64,000 nucleotides of DNA, taken from positions 62,001 through 126,000 of the forward strand of contig NZ_BMMT01000003.1 of assembly GCF_014646075.1 (NCBI RefSeq), written 5' to 3'. Within the stretch, counting starts at the first letter, position 1, and each line of letters begins with the position of its first letter. This DNA comes from Saccharopolyspora thermophila (GTDB lineage: Bacteria; Actinomycetota; Actinomycetes; Mycobacteriales; Pseudonocardiaceae). This document shows positions 8,331 through 16,937 of the stretch, piece by piece. A model generated the notes under the pieces. The model did no database searches and was not told the origin of the DNA. It was given only the letters and a program-made list of their open reading frames with translations. A program made the position numbers and the translations under genes.

Positions 8331-9259
8331 TGGCCCGCACCAACCCGCCCCGGCTGGTGACCCTGTCAGCGCTGGAGTTCGACGTACTCATCGAGCACCT
8401 CCGGCTGGAGACCACACCGCTGGTGCTCAAGGTCCCCTCGCCGGGCCGCACCCACACCGAACGAGCCGAACTGGTCGAACGGGCGTGGCGGTCGCTGGCG
8501 TCCCGCGACCTGGGCCGCCCCACGGGGCTGGATCCGGAGCTGGAGGCGATGCTGCGCCTGCTGGCCCGTCCCACCCGCGAGGTCGATGGCCGGATGTGGC
8601 TGGGGCGCAGCGTCCGCGTGCTCGCCGCGGCCGACGACGACGCCGGGAGCGCGGTGCTGGTCATCAAGGACGGTGACGCGCTGACCATGCGGTCGGCGGC
8701 GATCACCGGACTGCCGCGGGAGGCCCTTTCCGCGCTGCCGCCGCAGCCGCCCGGCCCGGGCCGTTCCGTTTCGGTGCGCAGCAGTGATCTCGACGCCGCG
8801 GCGGCCGAGGCCGGCGACAACGTGGAGCAGCTGAGCGGTGTGCTGCAACGGCGCGGTGTCCGCCCGGACGACGCGGAAACGCTGACCGGCATGGTGGCCG
8901 GTGCGGCAGCGCGCGGCCAGTTCGGCGCGGCGGCACGCAGCCGAAGCGGTCGCCGCGTGCGCGCGGGGCGCGTGGTGGGGTTCTTCGACACCCCGCACGG
9001 CCGCTACGCCCAACTCCGCCGCGAATCCCCCTCAGGCGAGCTGTGGAGCACGGTTGCCCCGGTGGACGCTCGCCGCCTGACGGCGCACGTCGAAGAACTC
9101 CTCGCCGAAGTCACCGACCAGTCCTGGCAGCGCCCCTCCCCCACCTGGGAAGCTGCCGAGCTGTCCACCCCCACCGGCATAGGGAACACGCCGAGCCACG
9201 CCACCTTCCCCCACCGCGCCCGGGTGTCACCCAACCCCGGATCACCCATATCCTATTAG
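8330..9259 (+). CDS. EspG-family ESX secretion-associated chaperone
   Basis: A 309-residue protein matching the EspG fold: N-terminal TLSALEFDVLIEHLRLE, a central beta region (MWLGRSVRVLAAADDD, AVLVIKDGDALTMR) and the late FFDTPHGRYAQLRRE block. EspG proteins are cytosolic and bind PE/PPE dimers to hand them to the ESX secretion machinery. The ATG overlaps the PPE stop by one base (TGATG). No EccA-EccE, MycP or EsxA/B genes are visible here, so the secretion apparatus must be encoded elsewhere. Confidence 0.8.
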   Translation: MARTNPPRLVTLSALEFDVLIEHLRLETTPLVLKVPSPGRTHTERAELVERAWRSLASRDLGRPTGLDPELEAMLRLLARPTREVDGRMWLGRSVRVLAAADDDAGSAVLVIKDGDALTMRSAAITGLPREALSALPPQPPGPGRSVSVRSSDLDAAAAEAGDNVEQLSGVLQRRGVRPDDAETLTGMVAGAAARGQFGAAARSRSGRRVRAGRVVGFFDTPHGRYAQLRRESPSGELWSTVAPVDARRLTAHVEELLAEVTDQSWQRPSPTWEAAELSTPTGIGNTPSHATFPHRARVSPNPGSPISY

Positions 9260-9332
9260 GACAGTGCCTGGAAACCTGAACATGCGTGCTCGGCCGAAGG
9301 CGCGCTTCGCCTGCTGGTCCGTTGTGGACGCC

Positions 9333-11069
9333 TCAGGAATCCGTTCGGACCAGGCCGTCCCGCGCCTCCGGCGCCGCTGAGCGCTTCGCGTCGGCCGCCT
9401 GGTCGTCCGGTTGCGTCTGCGAGTCGCGCTCCGCCTCGACACGCCTGGTGTACACGTCCACCTCGCGCGCCACGCGCTCGTCGTCCCAGCCGAGCACCTC
9501 GGCCATCAACCGCGCGACCGGTTCGGCGCAGTCCACGCCGCGGTGCGGGTACTCGATGGAGATCCGGGTGCGCCGGGTCAGCACGTCCTCCACATGCAGC
9601 GCGCCCTCGTGGCTGCACGCGTAGACCGCCTCGGCCTGCAGGTAGTTCGGCGCGGCGGGAATCGGCTTGAGCAGCTCGGGCCGGTCGTCGCCGATCGCGA
9701 GCACGTCGTGGACCTCCGATCCGTAGCGGTCCAGCAGGTGCCGAATGCGGTACGGGTGCAGACCGTGCGCCGCAGCCAGCTGGTCGGCCTGGTTGATCAG
9801 CGCGTGGTAGCCATCCGCGCCCAGCAGCGGCACCCGGTCGGTGATCGAGCGCGGGATGCGGCCGGAGATGTCCGGCGCGACCGCGTCCACCGCGTCGGCC
9901 GCCATCACGCGGTACGTCGTGTACTTGCCGCCGGCGATGGCCACCAACCCGGGCGCGACCCGCGCCACCGCGTGCTCCCGGGACAGCTTGGAGGTCTCCT
10001 CGCTCTCCCCGGCCAGCAGCGGGCGCAGCCCCGCGTAGACGCCCTCGATGTCGTCGTGGGTCAGCGGCGTGGCCAGCACCGAGTTGACGTGATCCAGGAT
10101 GTAGTCGATATCGGCCTTGGTGGCCGCCGGGTGTGCCAGGTCGAGGTGCCAGTCGGTGTCGGTGGTGCCGACGATCCAGTGATTGCCCCACGGGATCACG
10201 AACAGCACGGATTTCTCGGTGCGCAGGATCAGCCCGGTCTCGGCGACGATGCGGTCCCGCGGCACCACGATGTGCACGCCCTTGCTGGCGCGCACCCGGA
10301 ACCGGCCGCGGCCGCCGGACAGCTTCTGCAGCTCGTCGGTCCACACCCCGGTGGCGTTGATCACCGCCTGCGATCGGACCTCGACCTCCTCGCCGGTCTC
10401 CACATCGCGCACCCGCACCCCGGCAATTCGGTCGGCTTCCCGCAGGAACCCGGTCACCTGCGCGGAGTTCAGGACCACCGCGCCGTAGCGGGCGGCGGTG
10501 CGGGCCACCGTCATGGTGTGCCGGGCGTCGTCGGTCTGGGCGTCGTAGTAGCGGATGCCGCCGATCATGGCGTTGCGCTTGAGCGCGGGGACCATCCGCA
10601 GCGTTCCGGCGCGGGTGAGGTGCTTCTGCCCCGGCACGGAGCGGGCGCCGCCCATGGTGTCGTAGAGGAAGAGGCCGGCTGCGGTGTAGGGACGCTCCCA
10701 GAAGCGATGGGTGAGCGGGTAGAGGAACGGCACCGGCTTCACCAGGTGCGGTGCGATGCGGGTGAGCATCAGCTCGCGTTCCCGGAGTGCCTCGCGCACC
10801 AGGGAGAACTCCAGCTGCTCCAGGTACCGCAGGCCCCCGTGGAACAGCTTGCTGGACCGGCTGGAGGTGCCGGAGGCCAGGTCCCGGGCCTCCACCAGGG
10901 CCACCCGCAGGCCGCGGGTGGCCGCGTCCAGTGCGGCCCCGGCACCGGTCACGCCGCCGCCGATCACCACCACGTCGAACTCCTCGGCGCCGAGGCGCCG
11001 CCAGTTCTCCGCCCGCTCGGCGGGTCCGAGCGCGCCCTTCAACCGGCTCTCGGTCTTGTCTTTGGACAC
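9333..11069 (-). CDS. glpD: Aerobic glycerol-3-phosphate dehydrogenase
   Basis: A 578-residue FAD enzyme that oxidises glycerol-3-phosphate to dihydroxyacetone phosphate and passes electrons to the quinone pool at the membrane. The dinucleotide motif VVVIGGGVTGAGAALDA lies near residue 35, and the family block SSKLFHGGLRYLEQ follows. A C-terminal DAO_C-type domain is present. The GTG at 11069 is preceded by GAGGAGGACGCG, an excellent ribosome site, so the upstream codons to 11222 are probably not translated. It is downstream of a DeoR regulator on the same strand and opposite glpF-glpK. Confidence 0.93.
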   Translation of the reverse strand: MSKDKTESRLKGALGPAERAENWRRLGAEEFDVVVIGGGVTGAGAALDAATRGLRVALVEARDLASGTSSRSSKLFHGGLRYLEQLEFSLVREALRERELMLTRIAPHLVKPVPFLYPLTHRFWERPYTAAGLFLYDTMGGARSVPGQKHLTRAGTLRMVPALKRNAMIGGIRYYDAQTDDARHTMTVARTAARYGAVVLNSAQVTGFLREADRIAGVRVRDVETGEEVEVRSQAVINATGVWTDELQKLSGGRGRFRVRASKGVHIVVPRDRIVAETGLILRTEKSVLFVIPWGNHWIVGTTDTDWHLDLAHPAATKADIDYILDHVNSVLATPLTHDDIEGVYAGLRPLLAGESEETSKLSREHAVARVAPGLVAIAGGKYTTYRVMAADAVDAVAPDISGRIPRSITDRVPLLGADGYHALINQADQLAAAHGLHPYRIRHLLDRYGSEVHDVLAIGDDRPELLKPIPAAPNYLQAEAVYACSHEGALHVEDVLTRRTRISIEYPHRGVDCAEPVARLMAEVLGWDDERVAREVDVYTRRVEAERDSQTQPDDQAADAKRSAAPEARDGLVRTDS

Positions 11070-11151
11070 CGCGTCCTCCTCGCTCGATTCGCGTCCCACC
11101 GGTGACCTCATCGCCGACGCGGAACCGGACTCCGGCACCAGGTGGAGGTCA

Positions 11152-11979
11152 TCATGCCCGACCAGCACGGTCCGTGCTCGATGCCGAACCGCGTGCGGTC
11201 CCCGCCTGTTCGACCAGCGCACCGCGCTCGCGCAGCACCTCGATGTCGGCGGCCGACGTGCGGGAATCGACGATCACGATGTCGAAGTCCTCGACGGGGG
11301 CCACCGCGTGCAGCGCGCGACGCCGGAACTTCGTGTGGTCGACGTAGAGCACCCGGCGCTGCGCCGAGGCCAGCATGGCTTTCTTGATCTGCACCATCTC
11401 CTGCTGCGGGTAACAGCCGATGCCGTCGGTGACCGCGGAGACCGACATGATCGCCAGGTCGACGCGCAGGTTCCGCAACGCGTCCAGGGCCATGCCGCCG
11501 ACGAACGCGTCCGCCCACGGCAGGTAGTCGCCGCCGACGCAGATCAGGCTGATGCCCGGCGCGCCGGCCAGTTCGCCGAACACGCCGCGGTGGTTGGTGA
11601 CCACCGTCAGCGGTGCGCGCTCCGGGAGCAGCCGGGCCAGGTACACACCGGTCGTGGAGTCGTCGAGGACGATCGCCTGCCCGGGCTCGACGAGTTCCGC
11701 CGCGGCGCGGGCCAGTTCCTCCTTCTCGGTCTGGTTCTGCTGCAGCCGGTACTCCGAGGCGGCTTCGTAGAGCAGCGAGGACGCCGCCGAGACGTTGCCG
11801 CGGTTGCGGTGCACCAGGCCCTGCGACTCGAGGTCGGCGAGGTCGCGGTACACGGTCATCGCGCTGGCCCCGATGGTCGCGACGAGGTCGTCGATGCGCA
11901 GGGTGCCCTCCGCCATCACCAGCTCGGTGATCTTGCGGCGCCGGTCCTGCTGCTTGCTGGACGGACGTCGACCGGACAT
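11152..11979 (-). CDS. DeoR-family transcriptional regulator, probable glycerol regulator
   Basis: A 275-residue repressor. An N-terminal helix-turn-helix (ASAMTVYRDLADLESQGLVHRNRG, about residues 38-61) is joined to a DeoR sensor domain with VLDDSTTG, VVTNHRGVF and VLYVDHTKFRRRALH. GlpR-type members sense glycerol-3-phosphate or another sugar phosphate. Its place between glpD and the divergent glpF-glpK operon makes regulation of all three, and of itself, likely. The ligand is inferred from context only. Confidence 0.85.
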   Translation of the reverse strand: MSGRRPSSKQQDRRRKITELVMAEGTLRIDDLVATIGASAMTVYRDLADLESQGLVHRNRGNVSAASSLLYEAASEYRLQQNQTEKEELARAAAELVEPGQAIVLDDSTTGVYLARLLPERAPLTVVTNHRGVFGELAGAPGISLICVGGDYLPWADAFVGGMALDALRNLRVDLAIMSVSAVTDGIGCYPQQEMVQIKKAMLASAQRRVLYVDHTKFRRRALHAVAPVEDFDIVIVDSRTSAADIEVLRERGALVEQAGTARGSASSTDRAGRA

Positions 11980-12088
11980 CGTCGCGTTCTCCTATCCCCG
12001 CTGATCGACCGAACGGCGCCGGCCGGGGTGCGCCGACCGGGCGCGCGGGTGCCGCTGCCCGGAGTGCACCCCCACAGCAACCGCGTAA

Positions 12089-12109
12089 CTCGATAAAAAC
12101 ATCATCGAG
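12089..12109. promoter_or_regulatory. Inverted repeat, candidate DeoR/GlpR operator
   Basis: CTCGAT and ATCGAG form exact six-base arms around nine AT-rich bases in the glpR/glpF divergent region. Confidence 0.4.
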
Positions 12110-12124
12110 AAGGTATTGCAACGT

Positions 12125-12138
12125 GCTTTTTAACAAGC
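12125..12138. promoter_or_regulatory. Second inverted repeat, candidate DeoR/GlpR operator
   Basis: GCTT and AAGC arms flank TTTAAC in the same AT-rich island, 16 bases from the first repeat. Confidence 0.35.
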
Positions 12139-12417
12139 CTAGTGTGACCGCGATGTCCGGGAGCACCGGGTCGCGCGGCGCGGCGGACCACCGGGGAGCA
12201 GGGGCGCAACGCCGCCCACGCACCCGCGGAGAGCCGCGCCGACCCGTGCTGCCACCTGCGGGAACACCCGGCTTGGGCAGTACGGACCAACGGGTTGCCC
12301 ACGAGTGGCGGCAGGCGTGGACACGTGTTGCCATGCGGCAGTAGCGTCCCGCTCCATCTCGGACAGTCACCATCCGATCCCGCCCTGCCAACGGCGGCAT
12401 GACGAGGGGAACGCAGT

Positions 12418-13170
12418 ATGGCCAGTCTTGGTGCGATCTTCACCTGGGAGTTACTGGGGACGGCGATGCTCACCTTGTTGGGGTGCGGTGTTGTCGCCAA
12501 CGTGACCCTGCGCAACGCTCTCGGGCACAACGGCGGCTGGTTGCTGATCAACTTCGGCTGGGGCTTCGCGGTTTTCGCGGGCGCGAGCGTCGCGTGGGAG
12601 TCGGGCGCGCACATCAACCCGGCGGTGACCCTGGGGCTGGCGGCGAACGGGCAGACGCCCTGGTCGCAGGTCCCGGTCTACATCGTCGCGCAGCTCATCG
12701 GCGGCGCCCTGGGCGCCGTGCTGTGCTGGGCCGCCTACAAGCTGCAGTTCGACACCCACGACGAACCGGCGAACACCCGCGGCATCTTCTGCACCGGCCC
12801 CACGGTGCGCAACGCGCCGTGGAACCTGCTCACCGAGATCATCGGCACCTTCGTACTGGTCCTGTGGATCATCCTCAGCCCGCAGGCCGGCCCCGGCGAC
12901 GCGGACGGTGTGCCGACCTTCGGCAACTCCGCGCTCGGCTACGCCGCGGTCGCGTTCCTGGTGATCGGCATCGGCAACTCACTGGGCGGGCCCACCGGCT
13001 ACGCCATCAACCCGGCCCGGGATCTCGGGCCGCGCATCGTCTACGCGATTCTGCCGATCCGCGGTAAGGGCTCGGCCGAGTGGGGGTACTCATGGGTCCC
13101 GATCGTCGGGCCGATCGCCGGTGGCGTCCTGGCTGGTCTGCTGGCGCTCGCCCTGCCCATCAGCAGCTGA
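12418..13170 (+). CDS. glpF: Glycerol uptake facilitator (aquaglyceroporin)
   Basis: A 250-residue MIP-family channel with six predicted membrane helices. The two half-helix pore motifs are NPA at residues 67-69 (AHINPAVT) and 198-200 (AINPARD). The aspartate after the second NPAR is typical of glycerol-permeable members rather than water-only aquaporins. The channel would let glycerol diffuse in, to be trapped by the kinase encoded 33 bases downstream. The ATG at 12418 is the natural start of the first helix. It is probably cotranscribed with glpK and controlled by the DeoR regulator. Confidence 0.93.
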   Translation: MASLGAIFTWELLGTAMLTLLGCGVVANVTLRNALGHNGGWLLINFGWGFAVFAGASVAWESGAHINPAVTLGLAANGQTPWSQVPVYIVAQLIGGALGAVLCWAAYKLQFDTHDEPANTRGIFCTGPTVRNAPWNLLTEIIGTFVLVLWIILSPQAGPGDADGVPTFGNSALGYAAVAFLVIGIGNSLGGPTGYAINPARDLGPRIVYAILPIRGKGSAEWGYSWVPIVGPIAGGVLAGLLALALPISS

Positions 13171-13203
13171 TCGCACAGCTCCACAGAGGAAGGTAGAACG
13201 GCA

Positions 13204-14706
13204 ATGGCCTCCTACGTCGCCGCCATCGACCAGGGCACCACCTCCACGCGGTGCATGATCTTCGACCACTCCGGCCGCGTCGTCTCGGTCGACCAGATGG
13301 AGCACCGGCAGATCTTTCCGAAGGCCGGGTGGGTCGAGCACGACCCGGCGGAGATCTGGACCAACACCCGGCAGGTGTGCGCCGGTGCGCTGGCCAAGGC
13401 GGACCTGGTGTCCTCGGACATCGCCGCCTGCGGCATCACCAACCAGCGGGAGACGACCGTGGTGTGGGACCGGGCCACCGGCAAACCGGTCTACAACGCC
13501 ATCGTCTGGCAGGACACCCGCACCGACGAGATCGTCAACTCACTCGCCGCCGACGGCGGGCAGTACCGCTACCAGAGCCGGACGGGTCTGCCGCTGGCCA
13601 CCTACTTCTCCGGCCCCAAGGTCCGCTGGATCCTGGACAATGTGGACGGTGCCCGGGAACGGGCGGAGAAGGGCGAGCTGCTGTTCGGCAACATGGACAC
13701 CTGGGTGCTGTGGAACTCCACCGGTGGCCCGGACGGCGGTCTGCACATCACCGACCCGACCAACGCGTCCCGCACGCTGCTGATGGACCTGGAGCGGCTG
13801 GAGTGGGACGCCGACATCTGCGCGGAGATCGGCGTGCCGACCGCGATGCTGCCGCAGATCCGCTCGTCCTCCGAGGTGTACGGCAAGTTCCGGGAACGCG
13901 GCGTGTTCGCGGGCATCCCGATCGCGGGCATCCTGGGCGACCAGCAGGCGGCCACCTTCGGCCAGGCGTGCCTGTCGCCGGGCGAGGCGAAGAACACCTA
14001 CGGAACCGGCAACTTCGTGCTGCTCAACACCGGCACCGAGCGGGTGATCAGCGAGAACGGTCTGCTCACCACGGTCGGCTACAAGATCGGCAGCAACGAC
14101 ACGGTGTACTGCCTGGAGGGTTCCATCGCGGTCACCGGCTCGCTGGTGCAGTGGTTGCGCGACAACCTCGGGCTCATCGCGACGGCCCCGGAGATCGAAC
14201 AGCTGGCCCGCACGGTCGAGGACAACGGCGGCGCGTACTTCGTGCCGGCGTTCTCCGGCCTGTTCGCTCCGCACTGGCGTTCCGACGCCCGCGGCGCGAT
14301 CGTCGGCCTCACCCGCTACGTCAACCGCGGCCACCTGGCCCGGGCGGTGCTGGAGGCCACGGCCTTCCAGACCCGCGAGGTGATCGAGGCGATGAACGCG
14401 GACTCCGGTGTCCCGCTGAAGTCGCTGAAGGTCGACGGCGGCATGGTGGTCAACGAACTGCTGATGCAGTTCCAGGCGGACGTCCTCGGTGTCCCGGTGA
14501 TCCGCCCGGTAGTGGCGGAGACGACGGCCCTCGGCGCGGCCTACGCGGCCGGTCTGGCGGTGGGCTTCTGGACCAGCGAGGAGGACATCCGCTCCAACTG
14601 GGCCAAGGACAAGCAGTGGGACCCGCAGATGCCGGAGGAACTCCGCGAGAAGAAGTACCACGAATGGCAGAAGGCGGTGACCAAGACCTTCGGCTGGGTC
14701 GAGTGA
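13204..14706 (+). CDS. glpK: Glycerol kinase
   Basis: A 500-residue FGGY-family kinase, the usual GlpK length. It begins with the phosphate-1 motif [19 protein letters not shown], carries the [11 protein letters not shown] block, [27 protein letters not shown], and a C-terminal [17 protein letters not shown] signature. It phosphorylates incoming glycerol to sn-glycerol-3-phosphate using ATP. The start codon follows GAGGAAGG. It is the second gene of the glpF-glpK operon and is followed by a strong terminator. Confidence 0.96.
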   Translation: MASYVAAIDQGTTSTRCMIFDHSGRVVSVDQMEHRQIFPKAGWVEHDPAEIWTNTRQVCAGALAKADLVSSDIAACGITNQRETTVVWDRATGKPVYNAIVWQDTRTDEIVNSLAADGGQYRYQSRTGLPLATYFSGPKVRWILDNVDGARERAEKGELLFGNMDTWVLWNSTGGPDGGLHITDPTNASRTLLMDLERLEWDADICAEIGVPTAMLPQIRSSSEVYGKFRERGVFAGIPIAGILGDQQAATFGQACLSPGEAKNTYGTGNFVLLNTGTERVISENGLLTTVGYKIGSNDTVYCLEGSIAVTGSLVQWLRDNLGLIATAPEIEQLARTVEDNGGAYFVPAFSGLFAPHWRSDARGAIVGLTRYVNRGHLARAVLEATAFQTREVIEAMNADSGVPLKSLKVDGGMVVNELLMQFQADVLGVPVIRPVVAETTALGAAYAAGLAVGFWTSEEDIRSNWAKDKQWDPQMPEELREKKYHEWQKAVTKTFGWVE

Positions 14707-14728
14707 CCAACGCGATCCAGTAGCACCA

Positions 14729-14795
14729 CCCCGGCGGCGTGACCGGCACATCGCGACCCGCGAGACCAGGTCACGCCGCCGGGGTTGTCTTTTCC
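14729..14795 (+). terminator. Strong intrinsic terminator after glpK
   Basis: Perfect 16-bp arms at 14729-14744 and 14769-14784 enclose 24 bases, and the stem is followed by TTGTCTTTTCC. It is one of the few hairpins here with a recognisable U-rich tail. Confidence 0.88.
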
Positions 14796-14831
14796 CCTCG
14801 CTGAGCCGAGTCTCGCATCTCGTGCGGAATG

Positions 14832-15262
14832 TCAGAGAGCCCTGAGCGCGCAGACTGGCGGTACCAAGCGTTCCTTCATTGCTTCGATTCTCATGATCGA
14901 ACCGCCCCTGGTGTCGGTTGGGCCGGTGTGGCCGGCGACCACGCGGGCCATCCAGTCGAGCGATTCATCGTATTTCCAGTAGTCGCTGTGGTACGACCAG
15001 GTGTGCACCGGCAGTTCGCGTGCACCGAAGGACGGATCGGACGGGTCGCGACCGAACCAGTGATCGTCGAAGGGGTCGCCGTAGTCGAGGGGTCAGGTGA
15101 CGGCGTGGCGACCTCGATAGCGTCGAGTCCGGTTGTGCCGGAGCAGACATGGTCGGGCGCGACGCCCAGTTCGCTTGCGTGGTCAATGCCGACACCGGGC
15201 GAATCCAGGAACACGATGTTGTCCGCGGCCGACGGCGATCCGTGCCTGAGCGCCACGGCAGA
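14832..15262 (-). pseudogene. DUF1023-like alpha/beta hydrolase, C-terminal remnant B (frameshifted)
   Basis: Reading from 15262, the frame gives SAVALRHG, then NIVFLDSPGVGIDHASELGV and HVCSGTTGLDAIEV, which match the C-terminal half of DUF1023 alpha/beta hydrolases. Near 15089-15110, at a run of four Gs, homology jumps to the next frame and continues with LDYGDPFDDHWFGRDPSDPSF, HSDYWKYDESLDWMARVV and a TGA at 14832. The catalytic GHSYGS nucleophile region and the whole N-terminal half are missing. It is therefore both truncated and frameshifted, and almost certainly non-functional. Confidence 0.75.
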
Positions 15263-15269
15263 CCATTGA

Positions 15270-15431
15270 TCACACAGAAGGCGCAACGCTCGCAACGAGC
15301 GTGAGCAGCAGCCCCAGCCCAAGCACGATCTTGGACATTATGTGGCAAAGCCCCCACACGATGGTGATGATGACGGCCGCAATCCACCACAGGATGAACC
15401 ACAGGAGGAAGCCGAACATCACCCAGCCCAT
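15270..15431 (-). CDS. Tiny two-helix membrane protein (53 aa), hypothetical
   Basis: An ATG-initiated frame of 53 residues made almost wholly of two hydrophobic helices: MFGFLLWFILWWIAAVIIT and KIVLGLGLLLTLVASVA. It starts three bases after the stop of the preceding 57-residue ORF and ends seven bases before hydrolase remnant B. No ribosome site is evident, so expression would depend on coupling. No family is recognised. Its hydrophobic pattern is hard to explain as chance, but its neighbours are decayed, so it may be relic coding sequence. Confidence 0.4.
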   Translation of the reverse strand: MGWVMFGFLLWFILWWIAAVIITIVWGLCHIMSKIVLGLGLLLTLVASVAPSV

Positions 15432-15434
15432 CGA

Positions 15435-15608
15435 CTAAGGATCGGCGTCGAGGCTACCGGGGGCAGTGAGGCTGAAGCTGACGAAAAACCACCATCGGTT
15501 CAGGCTCAAGACTGCCAGGATCGCGGCGATGGGGGTGCCGACTCCTTGGGCGATTCGCCATCCGGTCTTGGTGCGGTCCGGGTAGCCGTCGATGTCGGGG
15601 GCTGTCAC
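15435..15608 (-). CDS. Small single-helix membrane protein (57 aa), hypothetical
   Basis: The GTG start overlaps the TGA of hydrolase remnant A by four bases (GTGA), and GAAGGGA lies about eight bases upstream, so translation could be coupled. The product has a polar head (TAPDIDGYPDRTKTGW), a hydrophobic segment from about residue 24 to 48, and a short acidic tail. No family is recognised. Position suggests it was once a partner of the hydrolase; whether it is still expressed is unknown. Confidence 0.42.
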   Translation of the reverse strand: MTAPDIDGYPDRTKTGWRIAQGVGTPIAAILAVLSLNRWWFFVSFSLTAPGSLDADP

Positions 15609-16192
15609 TGGTGTGTCCCTTCTGCGCGGCCGACCACGATACGCGCCAAGGCATCGACCGTTTGCGGGTCTTTCCAGTAGTCGTTATGACGCGTCGTCGG
15701 GCTGCTCGGAATCTGGTTTCCACCGAACGCCGGGTCAGCCGGATTCATTCCGTACCAATGCTGGTCCGGGAACCCGCCCCAGGTTCGCGGATCGCCGTCG
15801 ACGGCGAAGTGAATCTCGTCATCACGCGAGGTGCCAGCCCATACATGCTCTGGCGGGACACCGAGATCACGTGCGTGGTCAACGCCGACACCCGGCGAGC
15901 CCAGGAACGCGACCTCGTCGGCATGGAGGCCCGCATCGCGGGAGGAGTAGCCGACCACGGTAGAGCCGTAGCTGTGACCGACGGTGTTGTGCGACGGCGC
16001 TCCTTCGTGGGTGGCTCGGAGTCCCTTTTGGAACTCCGACAGGTCCTGTTTGGCTCCGTTCGCCTATTTTTCCGCCGCGGCACCAGGCACGAGGCTTGAC
16101 GGTGACTCGTAGCCTTCCCACACGATGGTCGCCACCTTCTGACCTGGAGGTGCCAGCTGCTGGGCTCGGTCGTAGATCGCCTGGTTTAGTAG
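15605..16192 (-). pseudogene. DUF1023-like alpha/beta hydrolase, remnant A (5'-truncated, nonsense codon)
   Basis: From about 16192 the frame reads LLNQAIYDRAQQLAPPGQK, VATIVWEGYESPSSLVPGAA and then meets a TAG at 16066-16064, where the family usually has a tyrosine. It resumes with ANGAKQDLSEFQKGLRATHE, the nucleophile motif GHSYGSTVVGY, FLGSPGVGVDHARDLGVPP and HVWAGTSRDDEIHFAVDGD to a TGA at 15607-15605. The N-terminal half is absent and replaced by a MerR fragment. It is more intact than copy B but lacks a start and carries a stop, so no full enzyme can be made. Confidence 0.8.
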
Positions 16193-16245
16193 CGCAGCTG
16201 GTGCGCGTGCACTCCGGTCCTGCGGCTCAGTTCCCCGATCAGCAC
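16186..16245 (-). pseudogene. Severed MerR-family helix-turn-helix head (19 codons)
   Basis: A GTG at 16245, preceded by a GGGAG about six bases upstream, opens a frame reading LIGELSRRTGVHAHQLRY and then TAA. This is the recognisable N-terminus of a MerR regulator (IGELARRTGVS...LRYYE), cut exactly where RYYE should continue. Hydrolase remnant A begins in another frame at the same point, so the site looks like a deletion junction. Confidence 0.55.
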
Positions 16246-16505
16246 GCCGACTCCCGCTTGACCTTCATATCGATGTGAACGTTGATGATTCTGCCATGAC
16301 GACCACCGCCTCCTCGCGAGCAAGCTCCGCGCACACCCCGTGACCGTCCTGGTCCTGGCCTGATGGGTTCGTGCGCTACGGGTACCCCACGACCGTGGGA
16401 AACCGGGCCGCACCCACGGCCGAACAACTGATCGAGCTGTGGCCGGGGCGGCGACAGGTGTGCGGCGATGATCGAGTAATTCCGGAAACCAGCAGAGGAG
16501 CGGTT

Positions 16506-16937
16506 ATGACCAGCACGCAGTTCGACCCGCACGCGTTGCTCGCGGAAAGCCGACTCGGCGTCCTGGCGACGATCAAGTCGTCCGGGCTCCCGCAGCTCTC
16601 CCCCGTCATGCCGTTCTACGACCGGGAGGCCGGTGTCCTGCACATCTCGACGACGGACGGCAGGGCGAAGACGGCGAACCTGCGGCGGGACCCGCGAGCC
16701 GCGTTGGAGGTCACCAGCCCCGACGGACGTTCGTGGGCCACCGCCGAGGGCGCGGTCACGATCACCGGTCCGGGGACCGACCCCCACGGCCCCGAGGTGG
16801 AGGCGCTGGTGGACTACTACCGCGCCGCCGCCGGGGAACACCCGGACTGGGACGAGTACCGGTCGGTGATGGTGTCCGACCGCAGGGTGCTCCTCACGAT
16901 GAGGGTTGAGCACGTCTACGGCGCGACCATCGGCTGA
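16506..16937 (+). CDS. PPOX-class F420/FMN-dependent oxidoreductase (split-barrel fold)
   Basis: A 143-residue protein with the typical opening LAESRLGVLATIKSSGLPQL and the strand pattern of pyridoxamine-oxidase-like split barrels (VLHISTTDGRAKTANLRRDP, RAALEV). Actinobacterial members use F420 or FMN to reduce diverse substrates or to bind cofactor; the substrate is unknown. The ATG at 16506 follows CAGAGGAGCGGTT, a good ribosome site. It diverges from the MerR remnant, which may once have regulated it. Confidence 0.82.
   Translation: MTSTQFDPHALLAESRLGVLATIKSSGLPQLSPVMPFYDREAGVLHISTTDGRAKTANLRRDPRAALEVTSPDGRSWATAEGAVTITGPGTDPHGPEVEALVDYYRAAAGEHPDWDEYRSVMVSDRRVLLTMRVEHVYGATIG

Larger units (their letters stand above)
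11980..12417. promoter_or_regulatory. Divergent glp regulatory region
   Basis: The 438 bp between the DeoR gene and glpF contain no gene. An AT-rich island at about 12080-12150, exceptional for this window, holds two inverted repeats listed separately. Both divergent promoters probably sit in or next to this island. Confidence 0.6.

Noticed and set aside
9291-9310. Short hairpin between the EspG and glpD genes as a terminator
   Set aside because: Only a five-base perfect stem; too weak to call.
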